A stretch of DNA of 64,000 nt from Gammaproteobacteria bacterium (GCA_004172865.1 SEBV01000002.1:186001-250000); one strand, 5' to 3'; shown: positions 1 through 8,768, counted from the first letter of the stretch. Notes: generated by a model not told the origin, from the sequence alone. Made by a program: numbers and translations.

Positions 1-671
1 CCGGATGCCATTTCATGGAGCGAATCGGAAACACGATTTATGCTGTCGGTAATCGAACGACTGACCACCAAACTAGATATCACCAAACCCAAAATCGCCA
101 CGCCTGCAATAACGCGAGAAACCGTATTAGCTACTTGTGATTCATCCACAGTTCTCCGAATTGAATCGGCAAAAACGACTTTGTTTTTTTCGCGCATTGA
201 TTCAAGCGATTTTTTTAATTCGTCTAGACGTTTTGCGTTGGCGGCAGTTTCAACTCCCACCTTGGTCATATCGACTGAACCTTTAATAAATTCATGTGCT
301 ATTCGTGTTGCAGTGTCGTGCCATGTAACTAATAATTTTTCAATGTCGACTTCCTGGGTTTTTAATTCATCGCTCAGGCCGGCCAAAGTGTTGAGATTTT
401 TGCGAATATTTTGGTAGTGCTGCTCGGCAACCTCTAACGCCTGTTCATCGCCCGTAGTGACAGAGCTATTAATTTGTTGCTCCATGAGCAACAAGTCACC
501 AAGGTTAATCGTAGTTAATTCCAATGTCGGATAAAGTCGCAATTCGACGTCTTTGAGGCGTGCGCTATTGCCGCGCTCAACGATCATTGTGTAACCCTGG
601 CTGACAACAAACGCCAAAATACTAATGGCTACTAACAACATCAATTTTTGCGAAATTTTTAAAGACAGCAT
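1..671 (-). CDS. Methyl-accepting chemotaxis protein, N-terminal part (runs off the window)
   Basis: The reading frame starts with an ATG at 671 and stays open to the window edge, giving the first 223 residues. There is a first membrane helix at about residues 8-28, a periplasmic sensing region of roughly 155 residues rich in predicted helix, a second membrane helix at about 185-205, and then the start of a HAMP domain (SRSITDSINRVSDSLHEMA). This is the front half of a chemoreceptor that would pass a ligand signal to CheA/CheW through a cytoplasmic signalling domain lying outside the window. A histidine kinase or diguanylate cyclase with the same front end cannot be excluded. The ATG is preceded by a G-rich stretch (GGGTGGGG). 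The ligand cannot be read from sequence. Confidence 0.82.
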   Translation of the reverse strand, partial: MLSLKISQKLMLLVAISILAFVVSQGYTMIVERGNSARLKDVELRLYPTLELTTINLGDLLLMEQQINSSVTTGDEQALEVAEQHYQNIRKNLNTLAGLSDELKTQEVDIEKLLVTWHDTATRIAHEFIKGSVDMTKVGVETAANAKRLDELKKSLESMREKNKVVFADSIRRTVDESQVANTVSRVIAGVAILGLVISSLVVSRSITDSINRVSDSLHEMAS

Positions 672-693
672 TGCCCCACCCTGGAATTAAATG

Positions 694-710
694 CTTATAA
701 AAATTATAAG
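694..710. promoter_or_regulatory. AT-rich inverted repeat upstream of the chemoreceptor gene
   Basis: CTTATAA and TTATAAG form a perfect 7-bp inverted repeat around AAA, 23 bp before the chemoreceptor start. It could be an operator or a weak hairpin in the leader. In AT-rich DNA it could also be chance. Confidence 0.25.
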
Positions 711-832
711 TATTAGGTTTGGGTATAGCAGCGGAGTTATAGCGAAGCAATTTTTTAACCATCAAAGATTGCGTATATAGCAAATTAATGTAAAAAATAT
801 TTATGAGCGGCGCTAAAAGAAACAAAAAATAA

Positions 833-854
833 AAAGCCCGCGATAGCGGGCTTT
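833..854 (-). terminator. Intrinsic terminator of the sigma-factor operon
   Basis: AAAGCCCGC and GCGGGCTTT form a 9-bp stem with a GATA loop. On the minus strand it is followed by a T-rich run. It lies 68 bp past the stop of the last gene of the DUF6249/sigma/membrane-protein operon. Confidence 0.8.
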
Positions 855-921
855 GGAAAAGAATTTAATAGGTAATAAGCGAAACAAATTTTATTAAAAA
901 TAATTTTTTACAATACCGTGC

Positions 922-1272
922 TCAAATTAATTTAAATTGTTTTGCGAACCAAAACGATGCGCCGGAAATAACGGCGAGCATTGTCACCAATCCAATTTGC
1001 ATTAAATTTGTGACTTGAACTGCCACCAAAAAAGACCATAATTTTATTAGAATATTAAGTAGTGAAAATTGGCTGAGCACTAACAGGCTAATAATCATAA
1101 ATGGAATCAAAATAATTAGCCGTTCTTGCCACACACCTAAAGTTTTCGCTGCCGGTAATTGATTCATCACATTGGCAGTGAAATCATTATCTTCTACGTA
1201 AGGTTGAGCTTGCTGCAATTGCTTCTTTAAAAAAATATCGAAGTCATCATGTTCAACTTGATCTTGTTTCAT
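922..1272 (-). CDS. Small membrane protein after an ECF sigma factor, possible anti-sigma factor
   Basis: This 116-residue protein starts MKQDQVEHDDFDIF. It has an acidic cytoplasmic N-terminus of about 55 residues, then two or three hydrophobic helices (about 62-82 and 90-112). I chose the ATG at 1272 because it shares one base with the TGA of the sigma-factor gene and has an AGGT-like site before it; an in-frame ATG at 1290 also exists. The position directly behind an ECF sigma gene, the translational coupling and the short cytoplasmic plus membrane layout are typical of anti-sigma factors. I see no zinc-binding HxxxCxxC motif, so the role is inferred from context only. Confidence 0.7.
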   Translation of the reverse strand: MKQDQVEHDDFDIFLKKQLQQAQPYVEDNDFTANVMNQLPAAKTLGVWQERLIILIPFMIISLLVLSQFSLLNILIKLWSFLVAVQVTNLMQIGLVTMLAVISGASFWFAKQFKLI

Positions 1273-1814
1273 CACGCTACCTGACTCCAAGATGCTAAAA
1301 GAGTTTGCAATTTTTGTTTGCCGCGATTCACATGGGTTTTTAACGTACCCAAAGGTACACCCATAATACTTGCAGCTTCATCGTGTGAAAATCCGTCTTC
1401 AAAGCATAGCCGAATGGCCAGCTGTTGTGCAGGGGAAAGTTGTTGCATGGCGGCTTCCACATCGCGTTTGGCGTCGAACTGTTTAAGCTCGCATAATTCG
1501 GCTTCAATATCTTCGTTGTCATCCAATTCGCACCACTGAATTTTTTTACCGCGCCAGCGATTGGCCGCAATATTAAAAGCAATGCGATAGAGCCAGGTGG
1601 AAAACTTTGATTCAGCCCTGAATGCGCCAAGTGCAGCATAAGCCTTGATAAAAGTTTCCTGCGCAAGGTCGTCGGCCAAATGGGCATCACCATCGCACAG
1701 GCGACGGGCCCAAAGCCGTAATTGCGATTGGTAGCGCAAAACCAGCTGCGAAAATGCGTGCTGGTCTTTTTTTGCAACTACTCGCGCAATCAATTCCTGA
1801 TCGGGAATTGACAT
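1272..1814 (-). CDS. RNA polymerase sigma factor, ECF (sigma-70 family)
   Basis: A 180-residue extracytoplasmic-function sigma factor. Region 2 lies at about residues 22-95, with DDLAQETFIKAYAAL and FSTWLYRIAFNIAANRWR, which bind core polymerase and the -10 element. Region 4 lies at about 125-175, ending in the helix-turn-helix AASIMGVPLGTLKTHVNRGK that reads the -35 element. The length fits the family. The start is an ATG with AGGA upstream. It sits 5 bp behind the DUF6249 gene and overlaps the following membrane-protein gene by one base, so all three are probably co-transcribed. The inducing stress is not evident from sequence. Confidence 0.93.
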   Translation of the reverse strand: MSIPDQELIARVVAKKDQHAFSQLVLRYQSQLRLWARRLCDGDAHLADDLAQETFIKAYAALGAFRAESKFSTWLYRIAFNIAANRWRGKKIQWCELDDNEDIEAELCELKQFDAKRDVEAAMQQLSPAQQLAIRLCFEDGFSHDEAASIMGVPLGTLKTHVNRGKQKLQTLLASWSQVA

Positions 1815-1819
1815 GCTGG

Positions 1820-2602
1820 TTAATCCTGAACCTTATTAACATCAACGGTAAATGGATCGGGATGAGACTGCGCTCGACTGTCAGAAAGCTTCCAAATCAC
1901 GACTTGAGAAATCCCCAACCCGATAAAAATAAAGCCAAAAGCACCGATTTTAATGCCGAACATAATCGTCAGAAACACTAGCCAACCTGTGCCCAGGCCA
2001 ATATTGCGAACACCTTTACGCATAGATTCATCGCTGTGGCTATAAACAACGCCGCCTGCATTAGTTGTGCTTTTTACAATGCGCGGCTCTTCGCCAAGCA
2101 ACAGCTCGATGGGAATATCGCGACCTGCGGCCAGCAACTTATCAATATTCATGTTGATGTTTTGTCGGCGACGGGATTTGGAACGGTAATGCAATATCGC
2201 CAGCAAAATCACCAGCAGCGTGGGGCCGCCAAACAGGATCGCTACAATGACAACCGGCAAGAACACATCAGGGTCAGACAACATATGGCCAAAACTGGCT
2301 TCATCGTGATCGCCAAAGTTTTCGCGCAGTTCATCTACCGCATGCTGGAGCGAATCCTGTGCAGACTCACCTTCAAGCGCTTCGGGCGGCTCGGGAGCAT
2401 CTGGAGGAACAAGCGCCTCGGGCGCATTGGGAGCATCTATTGCCTGCGGCGGAACGGAACTCACCGCCGCCGCCGATTGTCTTGCAACTGGCTTACCTAC
2501 TAACTCGACAGCGTGGCTTTGGGTGAAAAAGAACGGAGAAAACAGCAAGCCAATCAGCGCCAATTTGCGTATTGCCTGGTGAGCGAGTGGGATGATTTTC
2601 AT
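1820..2602 (-). CDS. DUF6249-type membrane protein heading the sigma-factor operon
   Basis: A 260-residue protein. I start it at the ATG at 2602 because that gives a signal peptide (MKIIPLAHQ..., ending near SHA at about residue 30); a longer frame reaches 2680 but adds a non-signal extension. After export comes a Pro/Ala/Glu-rich segment (about 55-85), a membrane helix (about 110-135), a basic cytoplasmic stretch KSRRRQN, and a hydrophobic C-terminal region (about 200-240) matching the DUF6249 pattern. The function of the family is unknown. Gene order suggests a sensor or regulator acting with the ECF sigma factor behind it, or a target of it. The family name is from recognition, not a search. 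Confidence 0.72.
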   Translation of the reverse strand: MKIIPLAHQAIRKLALIGLLFSPFFFTQSHAVELVGKPVARQSAAAVSSVPPQAIDAPNAPEALVPPDAPEPPEALEGESAQDSLQHAVDELRENFGDHDEASFGHMLSDPDVFLPVVIVAILFGGPTLLVILLAILHYRSKSRRRQNINMNIDKLLAAGRDIPIELLLGEEPRIVKSTTNAGGVVYSHSDESMRKGVRNIGLGTGWLVFLTIMFGIKIGAFGFIFIGLGISQVVIWKLSDSRAQSHPDPFTVDVNKVQD

Positions 2603-2889
2603 ATCTGGAATACTCGTTAAGCTTAGGTGGTAAAAAAACAGGTTTCTGTAAGCACTTACAGTGGTTAATGATATAGACACAGGTTGGAAGATTTTGGATT
2701 CACAGGCTTCTTATTTTTCTCATTTACACCACAGCGAGATCGCCTTTAAGGTGCGCAAAAAACAACAACTTATTCACATCAATCGCGGCGCAAATTAGGT
2801 AGTCAATTTAAAGGACTCTGGGCATACTGACCAGCACTCTTAGCTCAGAGATTCATCTACTCCAAGCCGCGTACACCCAAAGGAAATCT

Positions 2890-4326
2890 ATGACATTTTT
2901 GCGACTCCCGCTCCTGCTTGCCTGCTTATCGCTACCCGCATTCGCCGCAACCAGCACGCCAGCAATTCCGCCGGAACTTAAACCAGAGAGTAACCCGGTT
3001 GCGCCAATTCCACCTTCATCTACCGCCCAACAACTTTATGCGTCGGCACAGAGCGATTTGTTGCAACTGCGTGTGTTGCTAAAAAATGGTCACAGCCAAT
3101 CAGCAGTTGGCTCTGGTTTTTTGATTGGCAAAAGTAATTTGGTGATAACCAACTTTCACGTGGTGTCGCAAATTGCACTTGAGCCGGAAACCTATTTTGG
3201 AGAATTTAAAGATACGCAAGGCAAGTCTGGCGATATTGAATTGCTCGCGGTAGATGTGCAGCACGATTTAGCGGTAGTGCGCGTTAATCGCCAGGGCACC
3301 GGCGTATTCAATCTCACCGAAGTGCCTGCCACGCTCAATCAGGGCGAACATTTGTATTCTTTAGGCAATCCGCTGGATTTGGGCTTCACCATTTCCGAAG
3401 GGACTTACAACGGCGTTAGCCACCGTGGCTTCAGCGATCAGATTATGTTTACTGGCCCGGTTAACCCTGGCATGAGCGGCGGCCCGAATGTAACCGCAAG
3501 TGGCCAAGTCGCCGGTATTAACGTGGCGCACAGACGCGATGGCGAGCTGGTAAGCTTTTTAGTACCCGCAACCTTTGCACAAAAACTTTTTTCGGGAATT
3601 ACTGAAAGCAGTAAACCGCCAGCGGATTTCAAACCGATTATTGGCGAGCAATTACTTGCGCATCAAGCGCTGATGATGGATACCTTACTCGCAACACCGC
3701 TTACACATAAAAACCTTGGCCCCTACTCCGTGCCGGTACGCGAATCCGAGCAAGTGCGCTGTTGGGGAAGTTCAGACACCAAAGGTGAAAAAACTTACAA
3801 TACCGATCAAATTAATTGTGCGATGGAATCAGAATTATTCGTGTCGGAAGATTTGCAAACCGGCAACATTTCTATGAATCACAAATTTGTACAAACCGAT
3901 AAATTAGATCCACTGCGTTTTGCTCTGCACATGGGTAAATTTTTTACCAATCGCGTTAGCGGCAACACCAAAGACGAAAACCTTACCACCAGCCATTGCA
4001 CCGAAGAATTTATTGGTAAGGAAAATTTCAGCAGCCGCGCAGTGGTATGCGTGGAGTCCTATCAAAAATTTGCGGGGCTTTATAATTTTATTTTGTTTAC
4101 CTCCAGCACTGATGAACCGCGCATGAGTTTGCAAAGTCGTTTGATTATTAATGGTGTCTCTTACGAAAACGGGCAGAAATTTATTCAGCAGTTTTTAACT
4201 GCACTTACCAAAAATAAACCAGCCAAAAACGCATCGACCAAAGAAGAAAAATCCGCTCCGAAAGTAGCAAGCGTCGGCACTTCTGCAAACAATACTTCAT
4301 CTAGCAATAATAAGGAGGCGAAATAA
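2890..4326 (+). CDS. Secreted trypsin-like serine protease (S1C/DegP-like catalytic domain, no PDZ)
   Basis: A 478-residue protein with a signal peptide (residues 1-19, ending AFA), a Pro-rich spacer, and a chymotrypsin-fold protease domain at about 50-240. The catalytic triad is visible as H90 (ITNFHVV), D126 (HDLAVV) and S196 (NPGMSGGPN). No PDZ domain follows; instead there is a region of about 220 residues that I do not recognise, then a low-complexity Lys/Ser/Asn tail. The ATG has AGGAAA upstream. The next gene, an FHA membrane protein, overlaps it by one base, so the two are translationally coupled. A periplasmic regulatory or quality-control protease is likely; the substrate is unknown. 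Confidence 0.85.
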   Translation: MTFLRLPLLLACLSLPAFAATSTPAIPPELKPESNPVAPIPPSSTAQQLYASAQSDLLQLRVLLKNGHSQSAVGSGFLIGKSNLVITNFHVVSQIALEPETYFGEFKDTQGKSGDIELLAVDVQHDLAVVRVNRQGTGVFNLTEVPATLNQGEHLYSLGNPLDLGFTISEGTYNGVSHRGFSDQIMFTGPVNPGMSGGPNVTASGQVAGINVAHRRDGELVSFLVPATFAQKLFSGITESSKPPADFKPIIGEQLLAHQALMMDTLLATPLTHKNLGPYSVPVRESEQVRCWGSSDTKGEKTYNTDQINCAMESELFVSEDLQTGNISMNHKFVQTDKLDPLRFALHMGKFFTNRVSGNTKDENLTTSHCTEEFIGKENFSSRAVVCVESYQKFAGLYNFILFTSSTDEPRMSLQSRLIINGVSYENGQKFIQQFLTALTKNKPAKNASTKEEKSAPKVASVGTSANNTSSSNNKEAK

Positions 4327-5306
4327 TGAGCTTCTTTTATTTTGTAGAAATTTTAAATGCGCACGGCGATGTTCAAGCGCGCCACAAATTTACCCAGTTG
4401 CCCGTTCGCCTTGGCCGCAGTTACAACAACGATATTATTTTGGATGATCACCACACCGCCGCAGAACATGCGGTGATTGAATTGAATGAAAGCAATGACA
4501 TTATTATTCGGGATCTCGGTAGCCAGAACGCGATAAAAGTAAAAGGAAAAGTTCAGCCAATTGTTGTCATGAATGGTGACACCAGCGTACAGCTCGGTCA
4601 TACCCACGTACGCGTGCGTGACAGCAATTATGTAGTGAGTGATGAGGTGAACGACTCAGTACATAGCCGCTGGCAAGGCTGGCCAATGTTTTTCTCTGCA
4701 GTATTGATGATCTGCATTCTTTCACTGACGACCTCCTGGTTGAGCGATATCGCCAATAACAAATCGTCGGATTACATTATTGGTGTTGCACAGTGGCTAT
4801 TAGTTGCTGCAGTGTGGTCGGGTATTTGGGCTTTGGCAAATCGTGCCTTTGGTGGCGCTGCTAATTTTACGCGTCATTTATTTACGTTTAGTTTCGGCCT
4901 GGTTTCGCTCACCTTGCTCGACTATCTCTGCATGCTGTTGGCATTTTCGTTCTCGCTGGAATGGTTTACGCAATATCAAACACATTTCCAATTAGCCATT
5001 GTTGCTGTGGTTATTTATTACCATCTGCGCCACATTAATGTTCGCAATCGCAAAATGTTTAAGATTGTTTGTGCGAGTCTGGCAATTGTAGGTTCCAGTT
5101 TGAAGTTGATGAGCAACTATCAAGCAACCAATCAATATACCGATGAGCTCTACATGCATGAAATTTTGCCCCCATCATTCCGCGTAAGCCGCAATCACAG
5201 TCTTGAAGAGTTTGATAAATCCATTGCCAAACTTAAAACGGATATTGATTCTGAGCGCGAAAAAGCTCTCAAAGAAAAAGCCGATAAAAATTCGGCTAAG
5301 AAGTAA
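4326..5306 (+). CDS. FHA-domain membrane protein
   Basis: A 326-residue protein. Residues about 10-95 form a forkhead-associated domain, recognisable by the GRSYNNDI strand, AEHAVIELN and the DLGSQNAIKVKG segment. FHA domains bind phosphothreonine. About five hydrophobic helices follow (roughly 117-245), then a charged coiled-coil-like tail ending in Lys/Glu-rich sequence. The start codon overlaps the protease stop (TAATG) with a strong AAGGAGG site 8 bp upstream. A cytoplasmic phosphopeptide reader anchored in the membrane and coupled to a periplasmic protease suggests signal transduction across the membrane. No Ser/Thr kinase gene is in the window. Confidence 0.85.
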   Translation: MSFFYFVEILNAHGDVQARHKFTQLPVRLGRSYNNDIILDDHHTAAEHAVIELNESNDIIIRDLGSQNAIKVKGKVQPIVVMNGDTSVQLGHTHVRVRDSNYVVSDEVNDSVHSRWQGWPMFFSAVLMICILSLTTSWLSDIANNKSSDYIIGVAQWLLVAAVWSGIWALANRAFGGAANFTRHLFTFSFGLVSLTLLDYLCMLLAFSFSLEWFTQYQTHFQLAIVAVVIYYHLRHINVRNRKMFKIVCASLAIVGSSLKLMSNYQATNQYTDELYMHEILPPSFRVSRNHSLEEFDKSIAKLKTDIDSEREKALKEKADKNSAKK

Positions 5307-5315
5307 ATCATTACC

Positions 5316-6275
5316 ATGAGTGAAGCAGAAAAAAAGCTATCGCTAGAAGTCAGCCGAATTCGTGAGCTAACGCCACGAATTCGCGCTTACGAACTTCGAA
5401 GCACAATAAATACCGAATTGCCTCTGGTCACTCCCGGTTCGCATCTCACGCTTCTTTTTAAAACAAAAATCGGAAAAATTGAGCAGCGACATTTTTCTAT
5501 TTGTAGCAATCCCAATCAACGCGATTTTTATGAAATTGCCATGTTGCATGAAGAATCTGGCAATTCGGAATTCGTGTTCAATGATGTTGCTGTCGGCAGT
5601 CAATTTGAATGCAATATCCCAAGCAATAATTTTCATATTCATGCAGATGCAAGCCCGGCAGTATTAATCGCAGGCGGAATTGGAATTGCGTCCATCATTA
5701 GCATTGCCTATACACTTTCTGCACGCGGTCGCCGTTTTAGTTTGTACTATGCTGGTCGCAGCAAAAACGAAATGGCATTTGTGGATGAACTGCAAAAAAA
5801 CGTTGCGCGTCACGTCCATTTTTATTCTGCTGCCGATGATCAGCGTTTGGACATTATGCAAGTATTAGCGGACGCTCCAGGCAATGCTTATTTTTATACC
5901 TGCGGCCCGCAAAAAATGTTGGCTGATATTGAAACATCTGCGCGTCTGCTCGGCATTGCGAAAGATCGAATTCAGCAAGAATATTTTTACTCGCAGGAAC
6001 AAGCAAGCGATAAAGCGGTCGTACTGGAACTTGCTTACAGCAATAAACTGATCCACACCAAACCCGATCAACCTTTACTTGCTGCTCTGCGCGATGCGGG
6101 AGTCAATGTAAATTTCGACTGTTGTGTAGGCGATTGCGGAACCTGCGCGGTAAAAGTATTGGAAGGCGAACCGGAACACCGCGATCACGTATTGAGCGAA
6201 GCGCAAAAGGCACAGGGTTTTATGTGCGTATGTGTCTCTCGTGCGAAGAGTGAAAAATTGGTGCTGGCACTTTAA
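5316..6275 (+). CDS. Flavin reductase with C-terminal 2Fe-2S ferredoxin domain (phthalate dioxygenase reductase type)
   Basis: A 319-residue NAD(P)H-dependent oxidoreductase. An FNR-like flavin-binding barrel fills about residues 1-100 (RHFSICSNP is the flavin contact), an NAD-binding domain about 105-220 (IAGGIGIASIISIA; YTCGPQKML), and a plant-type ferredoxin domain the last 85 residues. Cluster cysteines are C269, C274, C277 and C304 or C306. This order matches vanillate demethylase or phthalate dioxygenase reductases. It starts 9 bp behind the FHA gene, so it is probably in the same operon, yet no oxygenase subunit is nearby. The electron acceptor is therefore unknown. Confidence 0.88.
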   Translation: MSEAEKKLSLEVSRIRELTPRIRAYELRSTINTELPLVTPGSHLTLLFKTKIGKIEQRHFSICSNPNQRDFYEIAMLHEESGNSEFVFNDVAVGSQFECNIPSNNFHIHADASPAVLIAGGIGIASIISIAYTLSARGRRFSLYYAGRSKNEMAFVDELQKNVARHVHFYSAADDQRLDIMQVLADAPGNAYFYTCGPQKMLADIETSARLLGIAKDRIQQEYFYSQEQASDKAVVLELAYSNKLIHTKPDQPLLAALRDAGVNVNFDCCVGDCGTCAVKVLEGEPEHRDHVLSEAQKAQGFMCVCVSRAKSEKLVLAL

Positions 6276-6421
6276 GATAGCACTTGCATCACACTTTGAC
6301 TGAAAGCGCCTTCGCCTTATTGAATGAGAGCATTGAACGAGGCTACTGCTTAGCGTAGAGTCGCTACTCAATGCTTGTGACCTTACAAATTTTCCAAGTT
6401 ATATTTATCGAGAATACTGTC

Positions 6422-6727
6422 ATGAAAAAATTTAATTTTATCTCTGCAATGTTAATAACTCTTAGCCTTGCGCTTTCAAGTGTTGCCTTCGCAGATACAC
6501 CGAAAAAAACTGACAAAAAGAAAGCTCATCACACAACAACGCAGCATGCAACCAAACAAGCAAGTGGTAAACAAACCGCCGCAAAAGCTACTACAAAAAA
6601 ATCGACCAAACAAAACGCGGCCAAACCACATACAGCGAAAAAATCTACAGCGACTCAACATGCCGCTAACAGCAAAACTCACTCCAAGAAAAAAGTTAAC
6701 AAAACCAAAACTCATACTGCCGCTTAA
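6422..6727 (+). CDS. Secreted Lys/Ala/Thr-rich low-complexity protein
   Basis: A 101-residue protein starting MKKFNFISAML with a clear signal peptide (cleavage near AFA-DT, residue 21). I chose this ATG because the in-frame upstream extension to 6371 does not look like a signal sequence. The mature part is almost entirely Lys, Ala, Thr, His and Gln, with recurring AAK, KKST and TKK motifs, so it is strongly basic and probably disordered. Histone H1-like or acid-shock-type proteins look similar, but the signal peptide places this one in the periplasm or outside. It might bind polyanions. It is followed by a good terminator and seems to be a single-gene unit. Confidence 0.6.
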   Translation: MKKFNFISAMLITLSLALSSVAFADTPKKTDKKKAHHTTTQHATKQASGKQTAAKATTKKSTKQNAAKPHTAKKSTATQHAANSKTHSKKKVNKTKTHTAA

Positions 6728-6782
6728 GTTAATTCGTTCAATTTAATTTTTATCTCGTCCGCACCGTCTTTTTCTTATCGAT

Positions 6783-6810
6783 AAACGCTGAATAATCTAA
6801 TTCAGCGTTT
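6783..6810 (+). terminator. Intrinsic terminator after the Lys-rich protein gene
   Basis: AAACGCTGAAT and ATTCAGCGTTT pair over 11 bp with a 6-nt loop, followed by TTTTGCTTTT on the plus strand. The rest of the 320-bp gap to the stomatin gene shows nothing I recognise apart from that gene's ribosome binding site. Confidence 0.8.
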
Positions 6811-7047
6811 TGCTTTTCACATCAAGCCCTTTCAAATCGCGCCTCACGCTAAATGGCAAAATGCTACTCACCGCCTAAACTTCAAGTCAATGTGGTAAAT
6901 CAATTCGTTTATTACCGCCTTCAAATGGTGCATGCCACTTGCAAGATACAACCTAATACTTATATTCTCGCGCCAGCAGCTATTTCATTTACATTCATAC
7001 TTCTAATAAATTTATTTTATCACTACGAAAACCTAAGGATTCAAATC

Positions 7048-8016
7048 ATGGACTCACTCATCGCGTTTTTATCTAATCCAACATTCTGGATCGCCGCCGT
7101 CTTATTATTTACCCTTAAAAAAGGCGTTCACTTTGTACCGCAAAACCGTGGCTACGTCATTTATCGCATGGGTAAATACACCAAAACCCTAAGTTCGGGG
7201 TTGAACTGGATTATTCCTTTTTTCGATTCAATTGCTGCTGATCGCAATTTAAAAGAGCAAACATTAGTGGTGCCGCATCAATCTGCGATCACTAAAGATA
7301 ACGTTGCACTTATGATCGACGGCGTGTTGTTTATTAAAGTTATTGATGCAGCCGCAGCAACCAACAACATCACCGATTACAAACTCGCAACAACACAATT
7401 AGCCATGACTTCCATGCGTAATGCCATCGGCACCATGGAGCTGGACGAGTGCTTTCAAAATCGTGCCGCCATCAATGCCGAAATTCAAAAGGCTATGCTC
7501 GAAGCTACTCAACCTTGGGGCATTTTAGTTTTGCGTTTTGAATTGTTAGAGATAACAATTCCAGCCTCTATCAAAGAAGATATGGAAAGACAAATGTCAG
7601 CTGAGCGTCAAAAACGTTCTGCAATTCTGACTGCGGAAGGTGAAAAAGCTGCTGCGATTGCGAAAGCAGAAGGCCACAAAGCCTCCATCGTTTTGGAAGC
7701 AGAAGCAGCGCGCGAACAACAAGTACTCGCGGCAAAAGCGAGCAAGGAATCACAAACGCTTGAAGCCGAAGGTAAAGCCGCTGCGATAACTTTGGTTGCT
7801 GCCGCCGAAGCTGGCGCACTCAAAACAGTAGGTGACGCTGCCGCAACGCCCGAAGGTAGAGTTGCCGTTAGTTTCAGCCTTGCGCAAGGCGCGATTGATG
7901 CACACAAAGCCATCGCCAAACAAAGTACCGTGGTATTAACCGATGGAAAAACTGGCGAAAATATTGCGAACACAGTTGCACAAGCAATGGCAGTGTCCTC
8001 GACAATTAAAGGTTAA
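7048..8016 (+). CDS. Stomatin/prohibitin (SPFH) family membrane protein
   Basis: A 322-residue protein. An N-terminal membrane anchor (about residues 8-22) is followed by the SPFH domain (about 28-190, with VPQNRGYVIYRMGKY, GLNWIIPF, and VLRFELLEITIP) and an Ala/Glu-rich coiled coil (about 190-290). I start at the ATG at 7048, which has a TAAGGA site; a longer in-frame extension to 6853 lacks family similarity. SPFH proteins form membrane-microdomain scaffolds and often pair with an NfeD protein. That partner follows 11 bp downstream. The length and order match the QmcA/stomatin group. Confidence 0.92.
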   Translation: MDSLIAFLSNPTFWIAAVLLFTLKKGVHFVPQNRGYVIYRMGKYTKTLSSGLNWIIPFFDSIAADRNLKEQTLVVPHQSAITKDNVALMIDGVLFIKVIDAAAATNNITDYKLATTQLAMTSMRNAIGTMELDECFQNRAAINAEIQKAMLEATQPWGILVLRFELLEITIPASIKEDMERQMSAERQKRSAILTAEGEKAAAIAKAEGHKASIVLEAEAAREQQVLAAKASKESQTLEAEGKAAAITLVAAAEAGALKTVGDAAATPEGRVAVSFSLAQGAIDAHKAIAKQSTVVLTDGKTGENIANTVAQAMAVSSTIKG

Positions 8017-8027
8017 GGAGCAAAATC

Positions 8028-8486
8028 GTGATCGAATATTTTGCAGAACATCAGGATTATTTTTTCTACGCTATTGCCGGTATTTGCTTGCTGGTGGAAT
8101 TGGGATTGCTGGGAATTAGTGGGCCATTATTATTTGTTGCCTTAGGCAGTTTAATTACCGGCATTTTAATTTCAGTGGGATTAATTCACGCCTTTAGCAT
8201 TGCAATAGTCATGCTTGCGGGAGTTTCTATTGCAAGCGCGGCATTGCTGTGGGCACCCTTAAAGAAATTACAAAATAAAGAAGTTGGCCCTGAAGTTAGT
8301 AGCGATATGGTGGGAAAAGTTTTGCCAGTGACAGCACGAATTACACAAACCGACGGTCGCGTTGCTTATTCGGGTCTGGATTGGTTGGCGCGATTGGATA
8401 GCGCTCAAAGCGAGCCCGTAGAAATAGAAAGCAGAGTAGAAGTAACCAGTGTTGATGGAACGATTTTAATCGTTAAATCTATTTAA
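8028..8486 (+). CDS. NfeD-family membrane protein
   Basis: A 152-residue protein with a GTG start behind an AAGGAG site. Two or three hydrophobic helices (about 12-75) are followed by a C-terminal OB-fold-like beta domain (about 95-150, with GKVLPVTARITQTDGRVAYSG). This is the short NfeD form, lacking the serine-protease domain. It is the usual operon partner of a stomatin-like protein, and its soluble domain is thought to contact that partner at the membrane. A strong terminator 17 bp downstream closes the operon. Confidence 0.88.
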   Translation: MIEYFAEHQDYFFYAIAGICLLVELGLLGISGPLLFVALGSLITGILISVGLIHAFSIAIVMLAGVSIASAALLWAPLKKLQNKEVGPEVSSDMVGKVLPVTARITQTDGRVAYSGLDWLARLDSAQSEPVEIESRVEVTSVDGTILIVKSI

Positions 8487-8502
8487 GCTAAATGCTTCAA
8501 GA

Positions 8503-8540
8503 AAAACGGCTGACAATTAAAATTGTCAGCCGTTTTTTTT
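8503..8540. terminator. Strong bidirectional terminator between convergent genes
   Basis: AAAACGGCTGACAATT and its reverse complement form a 16-bp stem with a 2-nt loop. T runs exist on both strands. It ends the stomatin/NfeD operon and the small minus-strand gene facing it. Confidence 0.88.
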
Positions 8541-8552
8541 ATGAATGATTAA

Positions 8553-8768
8553 TTAGACTTTTGGTTTGTTCTTTCTCCAAAGCCAGAAACTAAAAAGTGC
8601 TATAGCCGCACCCAACCCCGCTTGCAGTAAGTTAAACCACAGTTGCTGATCTTTGGTTAAGCCATTGATAAAAGTTTTGTAATAATAAATAGCCATAGGA
8701 AAAAGATAAGCCGTGCCAATGGTAAGAAGAATGGCAAGCAGAACGGCGATAATTCGGATTTTCAGCAT
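8553..8768 (-). CDS. Small two-helix membrane protein, unknown function
   Basis: A 71-residue protein with two hydrophobic helices (about 3-28 and 45-64) and a basic tail WRKNKPKV. The ATG at 8768 is preferred over an upstream TTG. I do not recognise a family. It is monocistronic, convergent with nfeD and shares the terminator with it. Confidence 0.55.
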   Translation of the reverse strand: MLKIRIIAVLLAILLTIGTAYLFPMAIYYYKTFINGLTKDQQLWFNLLQAGLGAAIALFSFWLWRKNKPKV

